A program made the position numbers and the translations under genes. From Pseudomonas palmensis (lineage in GTDB: Bacteria > Pseudomonadota > Gammaproteobacteria > Pseudomonadales > Pseudomonadaceae): a DNA stretch of 42,685 nucleotides. The stretch spans positions 1 to 42,685 of the forward strand of contig NZ_JAFKEC010000052.1 of the NCBI RefSeq assembly GCF_017848315.1, in the 5' to 3' direction. Position 1 is the stretch's first letter. The number at the start of each line of letters is the position of its first letter. Below are positions 25,413 to 34,368 of this stretch, piece after piece. Under the pieces are notes generated by a model, which saw nothing but the letters and a program-made list of their open reading frames with translations, had not been told where the DNA came from and made no database searches.

Positions 25413-26654
25413 CTAGCAAGGCTGAACCGCCATTCGGTTACTGACCTTGCGCCCCAGCACCAGCACCGTGACAAAACCGCAGCCCACCAGTGCCGTGGCC
25501 AGGCTCAGCAGCACCGAGCTGCCCATCTGGTCGACGATGCGCCCGCCAAAGAACGACCCCAGCGCAATGATCACCTGAAACAAAGCCACGAACAGCGGCA
25601 TGCCGCGCTCGACATCCTTGGGCGCTACCACGAACATCCAGATACTGGCGCAGGCCGGAAAGGCACCGAAGGCAAAGCCCCACAGCGCGATCAGCATCAC
25701 CGCACCGGTCATGCCGGTGGCGAAGTAAGGGAACAGCGCCGTGCTGACGGCAATCATCAGCGCCACCAGCATCAGCGTGTAACGCACGCTGCGGTTGGCG
25801 GCAAACCCGGCGAAGACATTCCCCAGCACCCCGGCCACGCCATACAGCAACAGCAGCGAGCCAATGGTCGGCCCATCGAAGCCGGCGCTTTGCTTGAAAA
25901 ACGGTGCCACGTAGGTGTACGCGGCAAAGTGCGCCAGGCCGATCAGCAACACCGCAATCAGGCCGACCCGGGCTTGCGGATTGATGAACAGTGCCGGCAG
26001 GTCACTGATGCGAATGGCCTTGTCGGGGTTGAGCCGCGGCAGCAGGAACACCTGGGCCAGCAGCACCGGTACACCCACCAGCGCGGTCACCAGGAAGGTC
26101 ATGCGCCAGCCCATCAGGCCGCTGAGCCAGGTGCCGACGGGCACGCCCAGCACGGTGGCCAGGGTCACACCCACCATGATGATCGAGGTGGCCTGGGCTA
26201 CCCCAACACCCTTGGGGGCCAGGCGGCCGCTGAGGGCGATGGCCGTGGCCCAGAACCCGCCGATGCTCACCCCCAGCAGCACACGGCCGAACAGCAGCAG
26301 GCTGAAGTCGGTGGCGTAGGCCACCACCGCATTGGCGATGATCATGATCAGGGTCAGGCCGATCAGCAGGTAGCGCCGGTCCATCGCGCCGATGCCCACC
26401 GACAGCAAGGGCGCGGCGAGTGCGGCCATGATGCCGGGCAGCGTCACCATCAGGCCGGCATGACCGGCACTGATGCCCAGGTCGCTGGCGACATCGTTGA
26501 GTACGCCCACCGGCAGAAACTCGCTGGTCACCAGGGCAAAGGCGCCCACCGCGACCGAGAGAATCGCCAGCCACTGCTGTTTGACGCTCTGTTGATTGTG
26601 TTCGGGAAGGCCGCTAGGGGCCTGGCTTGCGCTTGGCATGGTGCTGGGTTCCAT
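25413..26654 (-). CDS. MFS transporter, DHA1 (drug:H+ antiporter 1) family
   Basis: A 413-residue, twelve-helix major facilitator. The N-terminal half has ALVTSEFLPVGVLNDVASDLGIS, typical of the AraJ/NepI/YdhP-like DHA1 subgroup. Motif A appears as LSVGIGAMDRRYLL and motif C as GVTLATVLGVPVGTWL. These carry out proton-driven export of sugars, nucleosides or drugs; the substrate cannot be read off. The first 25 residues are polar and cytosolic. The ATG at 26654 and the Met five codons later (26639) are both possible starts. It is transcribed alone. Confidence 0.9.
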   Translation of the reverse strand: MEPSTMPSASQAPSGLPEHNQQSVKQQWLAILSVAVGAFALVTSEFLPVGVLNDVASDLGISAGHAGLMVTLPGIMAALAAPLLSVGIGAMDRRYLLIGLTLIMIIANAVVAYATDFSLLLFGRVLLGVSIGGFWATAIALSGRLAPKGVGVAQATSIIMVGVTLATVLGVPVGTWLSGLMGWRMTFLVTALVGVPVLLAQVFLLPRLNPDKAIRISDLPALFINPQARVGLIAVLLIGLAHFAAYTYVAPFFKQSAGFDGPTIGSLLLLYGVAGVLGNVFAGFAANRSVRYTLMLVALMIAVSTALFPYFATGMTGAVMLIALWGFAFGAFPACASIWMFVVAPKDVERGMPLFVALFQVIIALGSFFGGRIVDQMGSSVLLSLATALVGCGFVTVLVLGRKVSNRMAVQPC

Positions 26655-26706
26655 GGGGGAAATGACGCCTTGAGCAGGCGCGGAAAGCGGGGAAAAATCG
26701 AAGGCG

Positions 26707-26712
26707 ATTATA
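26707..26712 (-). promoter_or_regulatory. Candidate -10 element of the MFS gene
   Basis: A perfect TATAAT on the minus strand about 53 nt before the MFS start. No good -35 hexamer is seen at 17 nt, so this is tentative. Confidence 0.35.
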
Positions 26713-26992
26713 CAAGCGGGTTTTACCGCGCCGACAGGCGGGCCCTTTGATAGTAATCATCAGCGCTATCGATGAAAGGCCCGTAGTAGAGCAACTGCTG
26801 CAGGCCCATGCAAGCTTGGCCCAGCTTGCCGGGCATGCCAAGCCCCGGTACCTGACGCAACATCCGCCAAGGCCCTGCCCAGCGCCTCAAATAATTTGAA
26901 CCGCCTCTGGGCGAACTCGCCTAATGATCAGCATGTGGATGATCCCACAGGCAACGTGCCAATACCGGCAAGCGCTATCAGAGGTGGTCAAC

Positions 26993-27241
26993 GTGGCTAA
27001 GGACGAGAAGAAAAGCAAAGACGGGTCTTCAAAAGCCAGCAAGGATTTGAAAGACAAGAAGTCATCATCGGCAAAGAAATCAGCTGCGGCATCGGCTCTT
27101 TCCAAAGCCTCTGAAAAGAAAGAAAAGAAAGACAAGAAAAAAGATGCCGAACCCAAGAAATCTGCAAAAAAATCGGACAGCAAGCCAGAGAAGGCCAAGA
27201 AGTCGGACAAGGCAGATAAACCTGCGAAAAAGAAAAAGTGA
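26993..27241 (+). CDS. Lysine-rich low-complexity histone H1-like protein
   Basis: I chose GTG 26993 (GAGGTGG just upstream), which gives 82 residues starting VAKDEKKSKDG; the frame is open farther upstream but that stretch looks unlike the rest. The protein is almost entirely Lys, Ala, Ser, Asp and Glu, with repeated KK, KDKK and KKSAKKSD patterns and no hydrophobic core. It resembles the AlgP-type or H1-like tails of pseudomonads, which bind nucleic acid through unstructured basic chains. A tight hairpin terminator follows. Confidence 0.7.
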   Translation: MAKDEKKSKDGSSKASKDLKDKKSSSAKKSAAASALSKASEKKEKKDKKKDAEPKKSAKKSDSKPEKAKKSDKADKPAKKKK

Positions 27242-27252
27242 CGGTTGCGATT

Positions 27253-27275
27253 GGCCAGGGCTTCATGCCCTGGCC
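27253..27275 (+). terminator. Hairpin terminator after the lysine-rich gene
   Basis: GGCCAGGGC and GCCCTGGCC form a perfect 9-bp stem around TTCAT, followed by TTCTC, 11 nt after the stop. Confidence 0.65.
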
Positions 27276-27332
27276 TTCTCACGCTGAATCGCGCTCCCGT
27301 CACTGAGAGATGATCGCCTTGGGTCCAGCGCC

Positions 27333-28667
27333 CTACAGCGACTCAAGAAACGCCCGAATCGCCGCCCGTTCCTTCGCCCCCAGCGTTACATAGCGCTGCC
27401 GGGCCACTTGCGCTTCACCTCCATGCCACACGATGGCTTCCTCCAGCGTGCGCGCTCGGCCGTCGTGCAGGTAGCCACTGCCGGGGTTGATCCGCTCACC
27501 CAACCCAAGCCCCCACAGCGCAGGGGTGCGCCACTCGCGGCCATTGGCGAGAAAGTCCTCACGGCCATCGGCCAACCCCTCGCCCATGTCGTGCAACAAC
27601 AAATCGGTGTACGGCGCGATCCGTTGCTGGCTCAGCGCCGGGTACAGCGGGTGTGTGCCCGTGACCAGTTCGGGCCGGTGACAGGCCGTGCAGCCAATCG
27701 CGGCAAACAGTTTTTTACCCTGCACAACCGCAGGCTCGGCCTGCTGCCGGCGCGCAGGCACGGCCAGGTGGGCGAGGTAGAAATGCAGGTCACCAAGCTG
27801 CATCGCGTCCAGCTCCGGCTCGCCGCCGTGGGGCGCCTGCGCGCAGGCCTGTTGGGCAGGGGTGCAGTTCTGCTCAGGAGCCAGCGTGGAGGTGATGCCC
27901 AGGTCGCCCAGCATGGCGTGGGCGATCTGTTGGCGCAGGTCGGGCTGGTTGGCCTTGAGGCCAAAGCGGCCCGCCTCGGCACGCTGTCGCTCCACACTCC
28001 ACACCTGATTGACGCGCCCGGTCACGCCGTCGGGCTTGGCTTCAGCCGCCATGGCCTGCAGCGTGCTGGCCTCGATGGCCTCCAGCAAACCGAGGCCGAA
28101 TACCGGCGAGCCCACCCGCGCCGAGGTCAACACCCCGTCCAGTGGCCCATAGGCCAGCTCGCGCAGTTCGACACGCGGCGTGCGCAGCATCACGGTTTCG
28201 CCATCGCCCAGCGGCACCGCGTGTTCCTGCCAGTACACATGGGCCCGCCCTTCCCCCGGCACGCCGGGCACACCTTGGTCGTTGAGCTGGTCGCCATACA
28301 CAGGATGAGGCTTCGGCCCGCCGTGGGCATCGCGGCCCGGCACGGACAGGCGCAGCAACAGGCTGCGCATCGCCTCCCCCTGCTGCGGCGCCTGGCCACG
28401 ACCGTTCTTGGGGTGGCAGGCGATGCACGACACCCGGTTGTACAACGGCCCGAGCCCATCCACCGCTTCATCGCGAGACGGTGCGACCACCCACGCCTGC
28501 CGGAACAGGCTGCGCCCTCGAAAGAAGCGCTCCAGCTGGCCTTCGTCCAGCCCGGCGAAGGGCTGGGCGTAGGCTTCACGGTTGACCGCGGTGTGGGTGA
28601 CATCGGCGCTGGCGAGCGCGCTCACCAGCAAACCGATCGACAGCCCGGCGATGCGCACAACGGTCAC
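27333..28667 (-). CDS. Periplasmic di-haem c-type oxidoreductase (COG3488/DiOHL family)
   Basis: A 444-residue secreted protein (signal peptide ending ALASA) with two CxxCH haem sites: CIACH at 81-85 and CTACH near residue 330. The C-terminal half has the GLGLGERINPGSGYLHDGRARTLEEAI motif typical of this cytochrome c peroxidase-like family, often called putative thiol oxidoreductase. Members commonly sit in iron-uptake operons with imelysin or TonB receptors. Here it is the last gene of the receptor-binding-protein-cytochrome operon, with an ATGA overlap. A redox step on iron or its chelate in the periplasm is a reasonable inference. Confidence 0.88.
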   Translation of the reverse strand: MTVVRIAGLSIGLLVSALASADVTHTAVNREAYAQPFAGLDEGQLERFFRGRSLFRQAWVVAPSRDEAVDGLGPLYNRVSCIACHPKNGRGQAPQQGEAMRSLLLRLSVPGRDAHGGPKPHPVYGDQLNDQGVPGVPGEGRAHVYWQEHAVPLGDGETVMLRTPRVELRELAYGPLDGVLTSARVGSPVFGLGLLEAIEASTLQAMAAEAKPDGVTGRVNQVWSVERQRAEAGRFGLKANQPDLRQQIAHAMLGDLGITSTLAPEQNCTPAQQACAQAPHGGEPELDAMQLGDLHFYLAHLAVPARRQQAEPAVVQGKKLFAAIGCTACHRPELVTGTHPLYPALSQQRIAPYTDLLLHDMGEGLADGREDFLANGREWRTPALWGLGLGERINPGSGYLHDGRARTLEEAIVWHGGEAQVARQRYVTLGAKERAAIRAFLESL

Positions 28668-29965
28668 TGACCCAGCCCCTCCAGCAACCGCGCCGCCTCT
28701 GCCCGCTGCAGCGCGGCCTGGAACTGCCAGGTGATCTCGGTACGGCCCAATGCATCCTGGTCGGTTGCCGGCTCGTGGGCCATGCCCTTGTCCTGACGTG
28801 CCGCGAACAGGCCCAGCAACGGCTTGGCCTCGGCTTGCCCGGCAGTCAGTGGCGGCGCGGTCAACAACTGACGTATGGCGGCTACGTCATGCCCCGCCGC
28901 TTCGGCCGCGTGCAGCCGCGTCCAGAGTTCGTTCAGCGCCTCGTGGGGCAGGCCCAGCCATTGGGTGAACAGCGAACTGATCAGCGCCAGGCGTTCGCGC
29001 GAGCTGCCGTTGCCGTAGTCATAGGCGCCGTGCCCTGCGGCAACGAACGGGTCGTGGTACTGCGCGGGCAGCTGCGCATACACGCTCGGGCGCACCGGCA
29101 GCTTGCGAATGTCGGCATCGGCCAGCAGCGCCTGCCCGGCGTCGGACAACACGTACCGTGCGAACGCCCGGGCACCGGCCGGCGCCTGGGTGCTTGCGGT
29201 AATGGCGATGAATGCCGGGTTGAGCCCACCGTGGGCCGGGTACACGAAGTCCACCGGCTCGCCGTTGGCCTTGGCCGAAGCGACGAAGAAGTCGATCGAC
29301 AAGCCAACCGCTGCCCGCCCGCTGGTGACCTCGTCACTCACCAGCGTACCGCCGCGCGTGACCAGCCGCGCCTGCCCGGCCAGTTCGCTCCACAGCGCCC
29401 AGCCGCGCTCCCAGCCATAGGCGCGCAGCACGATATCCAGCAGCACCGGGGCAAACCCTACCCGGCCCGGGTCGGGCAGCGCCACCCGCCCGCGCAAGCG
29501 AGCGTCGAGCAGGTCGGGCCAGTCCTTGGGCGTGGGCACGCCCAGCTCGGCCAGCGACGCGGTGTTGATGGCAAAGCCGTAACCTGCCAGCTCGGTCGCC
29601 TGGTACAGGTTTTTTTGATCACGCAACGCCAGGCCGCCGATCTGCGCCGGCAGGCCCTCCAGGCTGATACCCAGCGGCTGCCAACTGCCCGCCTTCGCCA
29701 GCCGGGTGAAGTTGCCCGGCGACGGCGCCCAGTACACATCCACCCCGCCCTGTCTGGCTTGCAGCAGGTAGGGCAAGGCATCGAAGCCCTGGCGCCAGAG
29801 GACCTGCACGCGATACTCCGGGTGGGCCTGGGCGAAGCCATCCTCCACCCGCGTCATCACCTCCTCGGGGTAGCTGGTCATCACCACCACGCTTTGCGGG
29901 GCCGCGCTCAGCAGGCCGCTGAACGCCAGCAGCAGGCCCGCCAGCCAGCAGTTACAGCGGCACAT
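28664..29965 (-). CDS. Periplasmic ABC-type solute-binding protein, iron-type, with C-terminal extension
   Basis: A 433-residue secreted protein. After the signal peptide (LAGLLLAFSGLLSAAPQ) comes a type II periplasmic binding fold: VVVMTSYPEEVMTRVEDGF, VDVYWAPSPGNF, GYGFAINTASLAELGVPTPKDWPDLLD, RGRVALPDPGRVGFAP. This matches the ferric-ion/2-aminophosphonate binding group. About 100 extra residues (from about 330) form a helical tail not usual in FbpA. The start overlaps the receptor gene by 14 bp and the stop overlaps the cytochrome gene, so all three are coupled. No ABC permease or ATPase is present nearby, which is odd. Confidence 0.85.
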   Translation of the reverse strand: MCRCNCWLAGLLLAFSGLLSAAPQSVVVMTSYPEEVMTRVEDGFAQAHPEYRVQVLWRQGFDALPYLLQARQGGVDVYWAPSPGNFTRLAKAGSWQPLGISLEGLPAQIGGLALRDQKNLYQATELAGYGFAINTASLAELGVPTPKDWPDLLDARLRGRVALPDPGRVGFAPVLLDIVLRAYGWERGWALWSELAGQARLVTRGGTLVSDEVTSGRAAVGLSIDFFVASAKANGEPVDFVYPAHGGLNPAFIAITASTQAPAGARAFARYVLSDAGQALLADADIRKLPVRPSVYAQLPAQYHDPFVAAGHGAYDYGNGSSRERLALISSLFTQWLGLPHEALNELWTRLHAAEAAGHDVAAIRQLLTAPPLTAGQAEAKPLLGLFAARQDKGMAHEPATDQDALGRTEITWQFQAALQRAEAARLLEGLGQ

Positions 29966-31994
29966 TGAATTGCACGAAGTATTGGCGGCCCATTTCCGGG
30001 TAGCCCTCGCTGTACTCGTACAGGCGGTCGAACAGGTTGCGCACGCCGCCCTCGATCAGCACGTCGTTGCTGAAGCGGTAGCCGGTCTTGAGGTTGTACA
30101 CCGCGTAGCCCGGTGCCATCTGGGTGGCGTCGGAGGTGTTGTAGCGACGCGAGGCCGCCTCCACGCTGGCGGTGTGCTTCCAGGCGTCGAGGTTCCACGA
30201 GGCCGAGCCGAACAGGCTGTGGCGCGGGGTGTCGGTGGGGTGCAGGTCGCGGTCGCTGCGGTTCTCGCGGTCGAGGAAGGTGTAGTTGGCTGCCAGCTCC
30301 CACTCGCCCAGGTCGCCGTTGATGCCCAGCTCCACCCCCTGGTTGCGCGCCTTGGCGATGTTCTGGAACTGGCCGCAGGGCGCGGCGCAGTTGTCCTGCG
30401 CGGGCACGGTGACCTTCTGGATGGAGTCTTCGATATTGGCCACGAACAGCGCCGCGTCCAGCTGCCATTGCGGGGCAACCTGGCCGCTGTAGCCGAACTC
30501 GTAGTGCGTGGCGCGTTCGGACTTCAGGTCCGGGCTGGGGATGACCGTACCGAAGCGGGTCGAGTAGCGGTCCTTGATGGTCGCAAAGCGGCTTTTGCGC
30601 GCCACGGTGAGGCGCAGTTGGCCGTTGTCATCGGTGCCCAGCAGCGGGTTGGTGTTGGCGAACAGGCCGAGCTGCGCGTTGACCGCGTCGTTGCTGCCGG
30701 TGGGTTCGTCGTACAGCACGGCCTGCTTGGGCGAGCTGGCGGTGGTGCCGTAGTTTTCGGCATCCAGGCTCTTGCGGTAGTTGTAGGAAACGCCGCCCAC
30801 CACGCTGAAAATCTCGTTCAGGCGCAGGGTATCTTCCAGGGCAATCGACTGGGTCTGGTCGCGAAAGTGGGTTTGCGGGCTGTCGCCATCGCGGGAGCGG
30901 TGCACGTCATCCTTGAAGTGGTAGGCGATGCCCAGGCGGTTGTTTTCGGTCAGGGCCAGGTCGGCTTCCACCGAGAAGCCGGTGCTCTCGTCGTCGTACT
31001 TGCTCGGGAAGCCCTTCTGCAGGTTACCCACCACGCCGTTGCGGTAGGCGAAGCTTTCCAGCGAGTTCTTGAAGGTGTCGTGGTACACGCGGGTTTTCAG
31101 AAAGTGCTCGCCAAAGCCGGTTTTGGTGGCGATGAACACACTGGTGTTGTCCGAGCGCGGCCACTCCCACCAGCGTGCGCGCTGGCCGGTCGGCGGCAGC
31201 TTGCCGGCATAGGTGGGCTGGCCCTTGCTGCCCTCCTGCTGAACGTAGCCGAGCACGTATTCATCGGTTTCGTTGGGGGTGAAGCCCAGCTTGAAGCTGA
31301 ACTTGGTGTCGCGGTGGTCGCTGTTCTCGCGCCGGCCGGTGCCTTGCTGGTTGTTGGTGGGTTTGAAGTCGTCGGGCAGCAGGGTGTAGTCGTAATCCAC
31401 ATACGACACCCCGCCCTGCATCCACCACGCGCCCTGGTTGGAACCCACGTTGGCGTAGGTGCGGTAGGCGTTCACGTTGCCGTGATCGGTCAGCTCAAGC
31501 CCCCCGCCCACTTCGCCTTCGAATTCCTGCACCGGGCGCCGGGTAACCAGGTTGATCGCCCCGCCCAGGGTGTTGGGGCCGTACAGCAGCGAGGCAAAGC
31601 CCTTGTCCACCTGGATGCGCGACAGGTCGTAGGTGGTGAAGCGGCCCAGGTCGATGTTGCCGTCGTAGGGCACGTAGGTGGGGATGCCGTCGATATACAC
31701 CGGCACCTGCAGGCGATCGAAGCCGCGCACGAACACCACCTGCTCGGCGCGACCGCCGATATAGCCCAGGTTGACGCCGGGGGCCAGGGTGAGCGCGCTG
31801 GCGACGGTTTCGCGGTCGTGCAGGCGGATGTCCTTCAGGTCGATGACCGAGCCGCCGGTGGACAGGGTTTCGTCCTGGGGCGCGGAGATCTGGATTTCGC
31901 CGAGGGTGAAGGTGTTTTTCTGCTCCGCGAGGGCGGATTCAGCGCCCAGGGCTGCGACGGCAACCATCAGGGCGTGCGGTGTTAGCGGCTTCAT
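29952..31994 (-). CDS. TonB-dependent outer-membrane receptor without signalling domain
   Basis: A 680-residue receptor with signal peptide MKPLTPHALMVAVAALGAES, a plug domain (GGSVIDLKDIRLHDRETVASALTLAPGVNL; VFVRGFDRLQVPVYIDGIPTYVPYDG; YGPNTLGGAINLVTRRP) and a barrel, ending in QFNVPL rather than the usual terminal aromatic. There is no STN domain, so no surface signalling. It is the first gene of a three-gene operon and presumably imports an iron chelate or other metal complex that the following binding protein and cytochrome handle. Confidence 0.92.
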   Translation of the reverse strand: MKPLTPHALMVAVAALGAESALAEQKNTFTLGEIQISAPQDETLSTGGSVIDLKDIRLHDRETVASALTLAPGVNLGYIGGRAEQVVFVRGFDRLQVPVYIDGIPTYVPYDGNIDLGRFTTYDLSRIQVDKGFASLLYGPNTLGGAINLVTRRPVQEFEGEVGGGLELTDHGNVNAYRTYANVGSNQGAWWMQGGVSYVDYDYTLLPDDFKPTNNQQGTGRRENSDHRDTKFSFKLGFTPNETDEYVLGYVQQEGSKGQPTYAGKLPPTGQRARWWEWPRSDNTSVFIATKTGFGEHFLKTRVYHDTFKNSLESFAYRNGVVGNLQKGFPSKYDDESTGFSVEADLALTENNRLGIAYHFKDDVHRSRDGDSPQTHFRDQTQSIALEDTLRLNEIFSVVGGVSYNYRKSLDAENYGTTASSPKQAVLYDEPTGSNDAVNAQLGLFANTNPLLGTDDNGQLRLTVARKSRFATIKDRYSTRFGTVIPSPDLKSERATHYEFGYSGQVAPQWQLDAALFVANIEDSIQKVTVPAQDNCAAPCGQFQNIAKARNQGVELGINGDLGEWELAANYTFLDRENRSDRDLHPTDTPRHSLFGSASWNLDAWKHTASVEAASRRYNTSDATQMAPGYAVYNLKTGYRFSNDVLIEGGVRNLFDRLYEYSEGYPEMGRQYFVQFNVPL

Positions 31995-32052
31995 TGCTGC
32001 TCCTGTGTCGGCCTTGACGTAGGCGGCGCCCGGGCGACGTTGTGTATTATTT

Positions 32053-32211
32053 TATATAGCGACCGACGGTTTTTCTGGTCACGACCTCCCCAGGAGGTGA
32101 TCAGCCGGTGGTTGCTATAGGGGGAAAGCGGGATGGCGGGTGGGCCAAACGGCAGGAATGCTAGCGTTGTTCACAGGACGTTACAACGCTGTACACAAAA
32201 ATATATAGCGA
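32053..32211. repeat. Two direct copies of TATATAGCGA upstream of the receptor operon
   Basis: TATATAGCGA occurs at 32053-32062 and 32202-32211, each preceded by TGTA and an A/T-rich run. They lie 59 and 208 nt upstream of the receptor start. They may be promoter or operator elements. The rest of the 31995-32315 gap shows no gene. Confidence 0.35.
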
Positions 32212-32315
32212 ATTGACCAACCCAGAAGCGGGGCTTCTAGCGGCTTTGCGCTCGACGGCAAGGTGTCAGCGGAGTGCCGGCAAGCGCATCGAACCCCCTA
32301 CCCCTCAGGCACGCG

Positions 32316-32831
32316 CTACATCGTCTGTCGAGGGATGGCATAAATACGTACAAGTTCCTCGTTGCAGGCGTGGTCAAAGAACCTGCTCTCTAGAAAAACG
32401 AAGCTCTCAACGAAGGCGCAGGTCGTGAACAGCTGCTTGACCTTGGTCATTTCCATTGAGTCCGTTTCAGGTTGATTCTTGATAAGCGTTTGGCGAAGTG
32501 CGCCGGCTGCAGTACTTGGGTATATGAAGAGTTGGGGCACCAACGTGGAGCCACCGCTGGCATCGAAGCGTGTGAAGGTGATGGCAGTCAGCTCTAACTG
32601 CCTTTGATTGCTGCGGGCGAGTGCACGCACGGTATTCAATACGAAAACAGCAAGCCCCAACAGAAAATCCGAGATGTCTTTTTTCTCAAGTTTCCTTTGT
32701 AATTTTTTTAATCTGCTGTCCCGTGAAATGATGGGGTATTCTTCAAAATCGTCGAACGCGCCTGCCAGGCAACGCAGATCATTGTAGGCTTCTTTTTTTA
32801 TTATCTTTGCGTACAACCCATGTAACTTCAT
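32316..32831 (-). CDS. Putative immunity protein, left end of Rhs array
   Basis: A 171-residue soluble protein of low GC with basic, helix-prone N-terminus (RLKKLQRKLEKKDISDFLLGLAVFVL). I do not recognise the family. It follows a wrecked Rhs tip on the same strand: upstream a broken RYYDP-RF-QPIS segment still leads toward its start. Position right after a toxin tip is the only evidence for immunity. It is the last member of the array before normal chromosomal genes resume. Confidence 0.55.
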   Translation of the reverse strand: MKLHGLYAKIIKKEAYNDLRCLAGAFDDFEEYPIISRDSRLKKLQRKLEKKDISDFLLGLAVFVLNTVRALARSNQRQLELTAITFTRFDASGGSTLVPQLFIYPSTAAGALRQTLIKNQPETDSMEMTKVKQLFTTCAFVESFVFLESRFFDHACNEELVRIYAIPRQTM

Positions 32832-33220
32832 CTATTTGAATCTCAGCATACGTATTTTTAATGTAAACCACCGGGGCGCGGCATTGCATATTCAATCCAC
32901 GCGAACAACTAATCGGGCTCTGCCCACTAAATCGCCTTACCACGGATCATAGTACCGATACCGGTTGTAATGCAGCCTGGTCTCACGGTTGTGATACTGC
33001 CCCTGAAACCGTAGCGGGTTACCCAGTCCTACCTGCTTTGCCCAAGCCGACCACTCCTCATGCACCTCACCAGCGTGCTCGCCGCATTGACCGCCTGGAT
33101 CAGCTTGCTATTGCCGGCATAGGCAAACCGCTCGGTCTGCGGCTGGACACCCAGGCTGGCGGTACGTCCGGCCAGCCGTCCCATGGGGTCAAAACGTAGT
33201 TCATCACAACGATGGCCGCC
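32832..33220 (-). pseudogene. Rhs core and tip fragments
   Basis: Minus-strand translation of 32941-33069 gives the Rhs core signature QGQYHNRETRLHYNRYRYYDP. 33070-33220 gives a different core part (FDPMGRLAGRTAS, FAYAGNSKLIQAVN). The two are joined out of their normal order and are interrupted by stops, so this is a scar of recombination between Rhs copies. The second part starts exactly at the stop codon of the adjacent immunity gene. Confidence 0.75.
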
Positions 33221-33838
33221 CTACCAACAGGGCATTTCTCGCATATTTTCGATGAACACTAGGCGCCCTTCATCGCCTACTAAGTTTTCTAACTTAGTCA
33301 AGAAACCATCCATGTCTTGGGAGATCAAATAAAATGCCCCCCAGCCATGCTCTTGCGAACATTGAGAAATCCCAAAATATGCGCAAGAAGATAGCAGACT
33401 TTCATACAATGGTTCTTCAATCCGGCTGTCATCTTGCAGGAAGTGCGACAACTCAGAAGGCTCTGGCTTCTCAGTGTGCCTATAGCGGGAAAGAATGCTG
33501 TATTTTTTCATGGCTAGCACATGGCGCACATGCGAGGCAACTAAACTGCTAAATGCGCCACCTTTATCTTTGAAGAAAAAATTCGGCATGCCTCCCTTGG
33601 GGAATACTCCTGGATGATCAACACTGCCTGAGCCGCGTAAGCAGTAACACCCTCCTAACAATTCATCTAAAATACTTTCAGCTACCTGATTCACATCGAA
33701 CCCCAGCTTACCATTCGGATCACGCGCCATTACAGCAGAAAGCTCATCATTACCATTTGCCGGTAGTGAAGATATACGCCCATTGGCGTATTTTTTTAGA
33801 TACTTAAATTCCGATCTGCAAATTAAAACTTCGAACAT
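33221..33838 (-). CDS. Putative immunity protein, 205-residue paralogue family, copy 1
   Basis: One of three paralogues in this window (others at 36935 and 40050), all exactly 205 residues. Shared features are ISSLPA near residue 22, VMAR, a GGxPxxFFKDxGGAF centre, LLSSC-YFGI, and the C-terminal GRLVFIENMRxMPCW. It is soluble with several cysteines. Its ATG overlaps the end of the decayed toxin frame immediately upstream, the standard layout of Rhs toxin-immunity pairs. I do not recognise a named family. Immunity function is inferred from context and from its retention as an open frame while the toxin is broken. Confidence 0.72.
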   Translation of the reverse strand: MFEVLICRSEFKYLKKYANGRISSLPANGNDELSAVMARDPNGKLGFDVNQVAESILDELLGGCYCLRGSGSVDHPGVFPKGGMPNFFFKDKGGAFSSLVASHVRHVLAMKKYSILSRYRHTEKPEPSELSHFLQDDSRIEEPLYESLLSSCAYFGISQCSQEHGWGAFYLISQDMDGFLTKLENLVGDEGRLVFIENMREMPCW

Positions 33839-34286
33839 CCCAGGTACCCCGGATAAGTAAATACTATGACTTCGCCTTTCTTGTTTTTCGCGTGCACATG
33901 CGGCCCGTCGTGAGGAGCAGGAAATCCTTCGCCTAACATATGAGGGTGCCCGTCTGGGTGATCAAAAACTAGCGGCTTAGCCTCCCTGAACGCCGCATGG
34001 GCATGCGTTGCCTATAAATTTTTCGGCTCGTTTGAATGTGTCCTCCCTAACTTTGAGATCCCTCTTTGCTTGGCTTGTCTTTCAATTCTGTGATTTTCAA
34101 CTTTGCGCCCTCTGCTGTGAGTGGATTTTCTTGGTTCCAACTCACCGACTCTTCAAGGTTTTTTCCTTGTGCTTGAATACGTCCCCTGTGTGCGGCCAAG
34201 CCTAAAGGATCAATCCATCCGGCTGAGCTAACGACGTAACTATAGAGGTTCAGGCCGCCGTAATAGCTAATATCCAGAATGTATCG
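33823..34286 (-). pseudogene. Decayed Rhs tip with toxin domain of the 205-residue immunity family
   Basis: The minus strand starts with an Rhs exit motif (ISYYGGLNLYSYV, then GWIDPLGLA) and then a toxin sequence beginning AAHRGRIQAQGKNLEESV. After LKITELKDK the frame shifts (RDLKVREDTFKRAEKF), then shifts again to AHAAFREAKPLVFDHPDGHP and the tail HDGPHVHAKNKKGEVIVFTYPG. At least two frameshifts make it inactive. Its end overlaps the start of immunity copy 1. The histidine-rich motifs HPDGHPxM and HDGPHVHA recur in the remnant at 37558, so they are probably functional residues of the toxin. Confidence 0.75.
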
Positions 34287-34368
34287 CTTTGAGTATTTTT
34301 CTCGCTACGACCTCATTAAATAGATCGAAATTTCCTAAGCTCAACCACTAAATATAAATACACCTCAA

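Noticed and set aside
26992..27241. Lysine-rich repeats as a CRISPR or satellite array
   Set aside because: The repetition is at the amino-acid level (KK, KDKK) with irregular spacing; there are no constant-length repeats or spacers.
29970..31985. A 671-codon plus-strand frame opposite the TonB receptor
   Set aside because: Same effect of GC-rich codon use; the minus-strand receptor has clear plug and barrel motifs and the plus frame is compositionally odd (Val, Ala, Gly, His rich).
33334..33552. Small plus-strand ORFs inside the Rhs array (33334-33552, 36085-36318, 36777-37238, 37786-38070)
   Set aside because: They lie opposite immunity genes or toxin remnants that read clearly on the minus strand, and lack ribosome sites.
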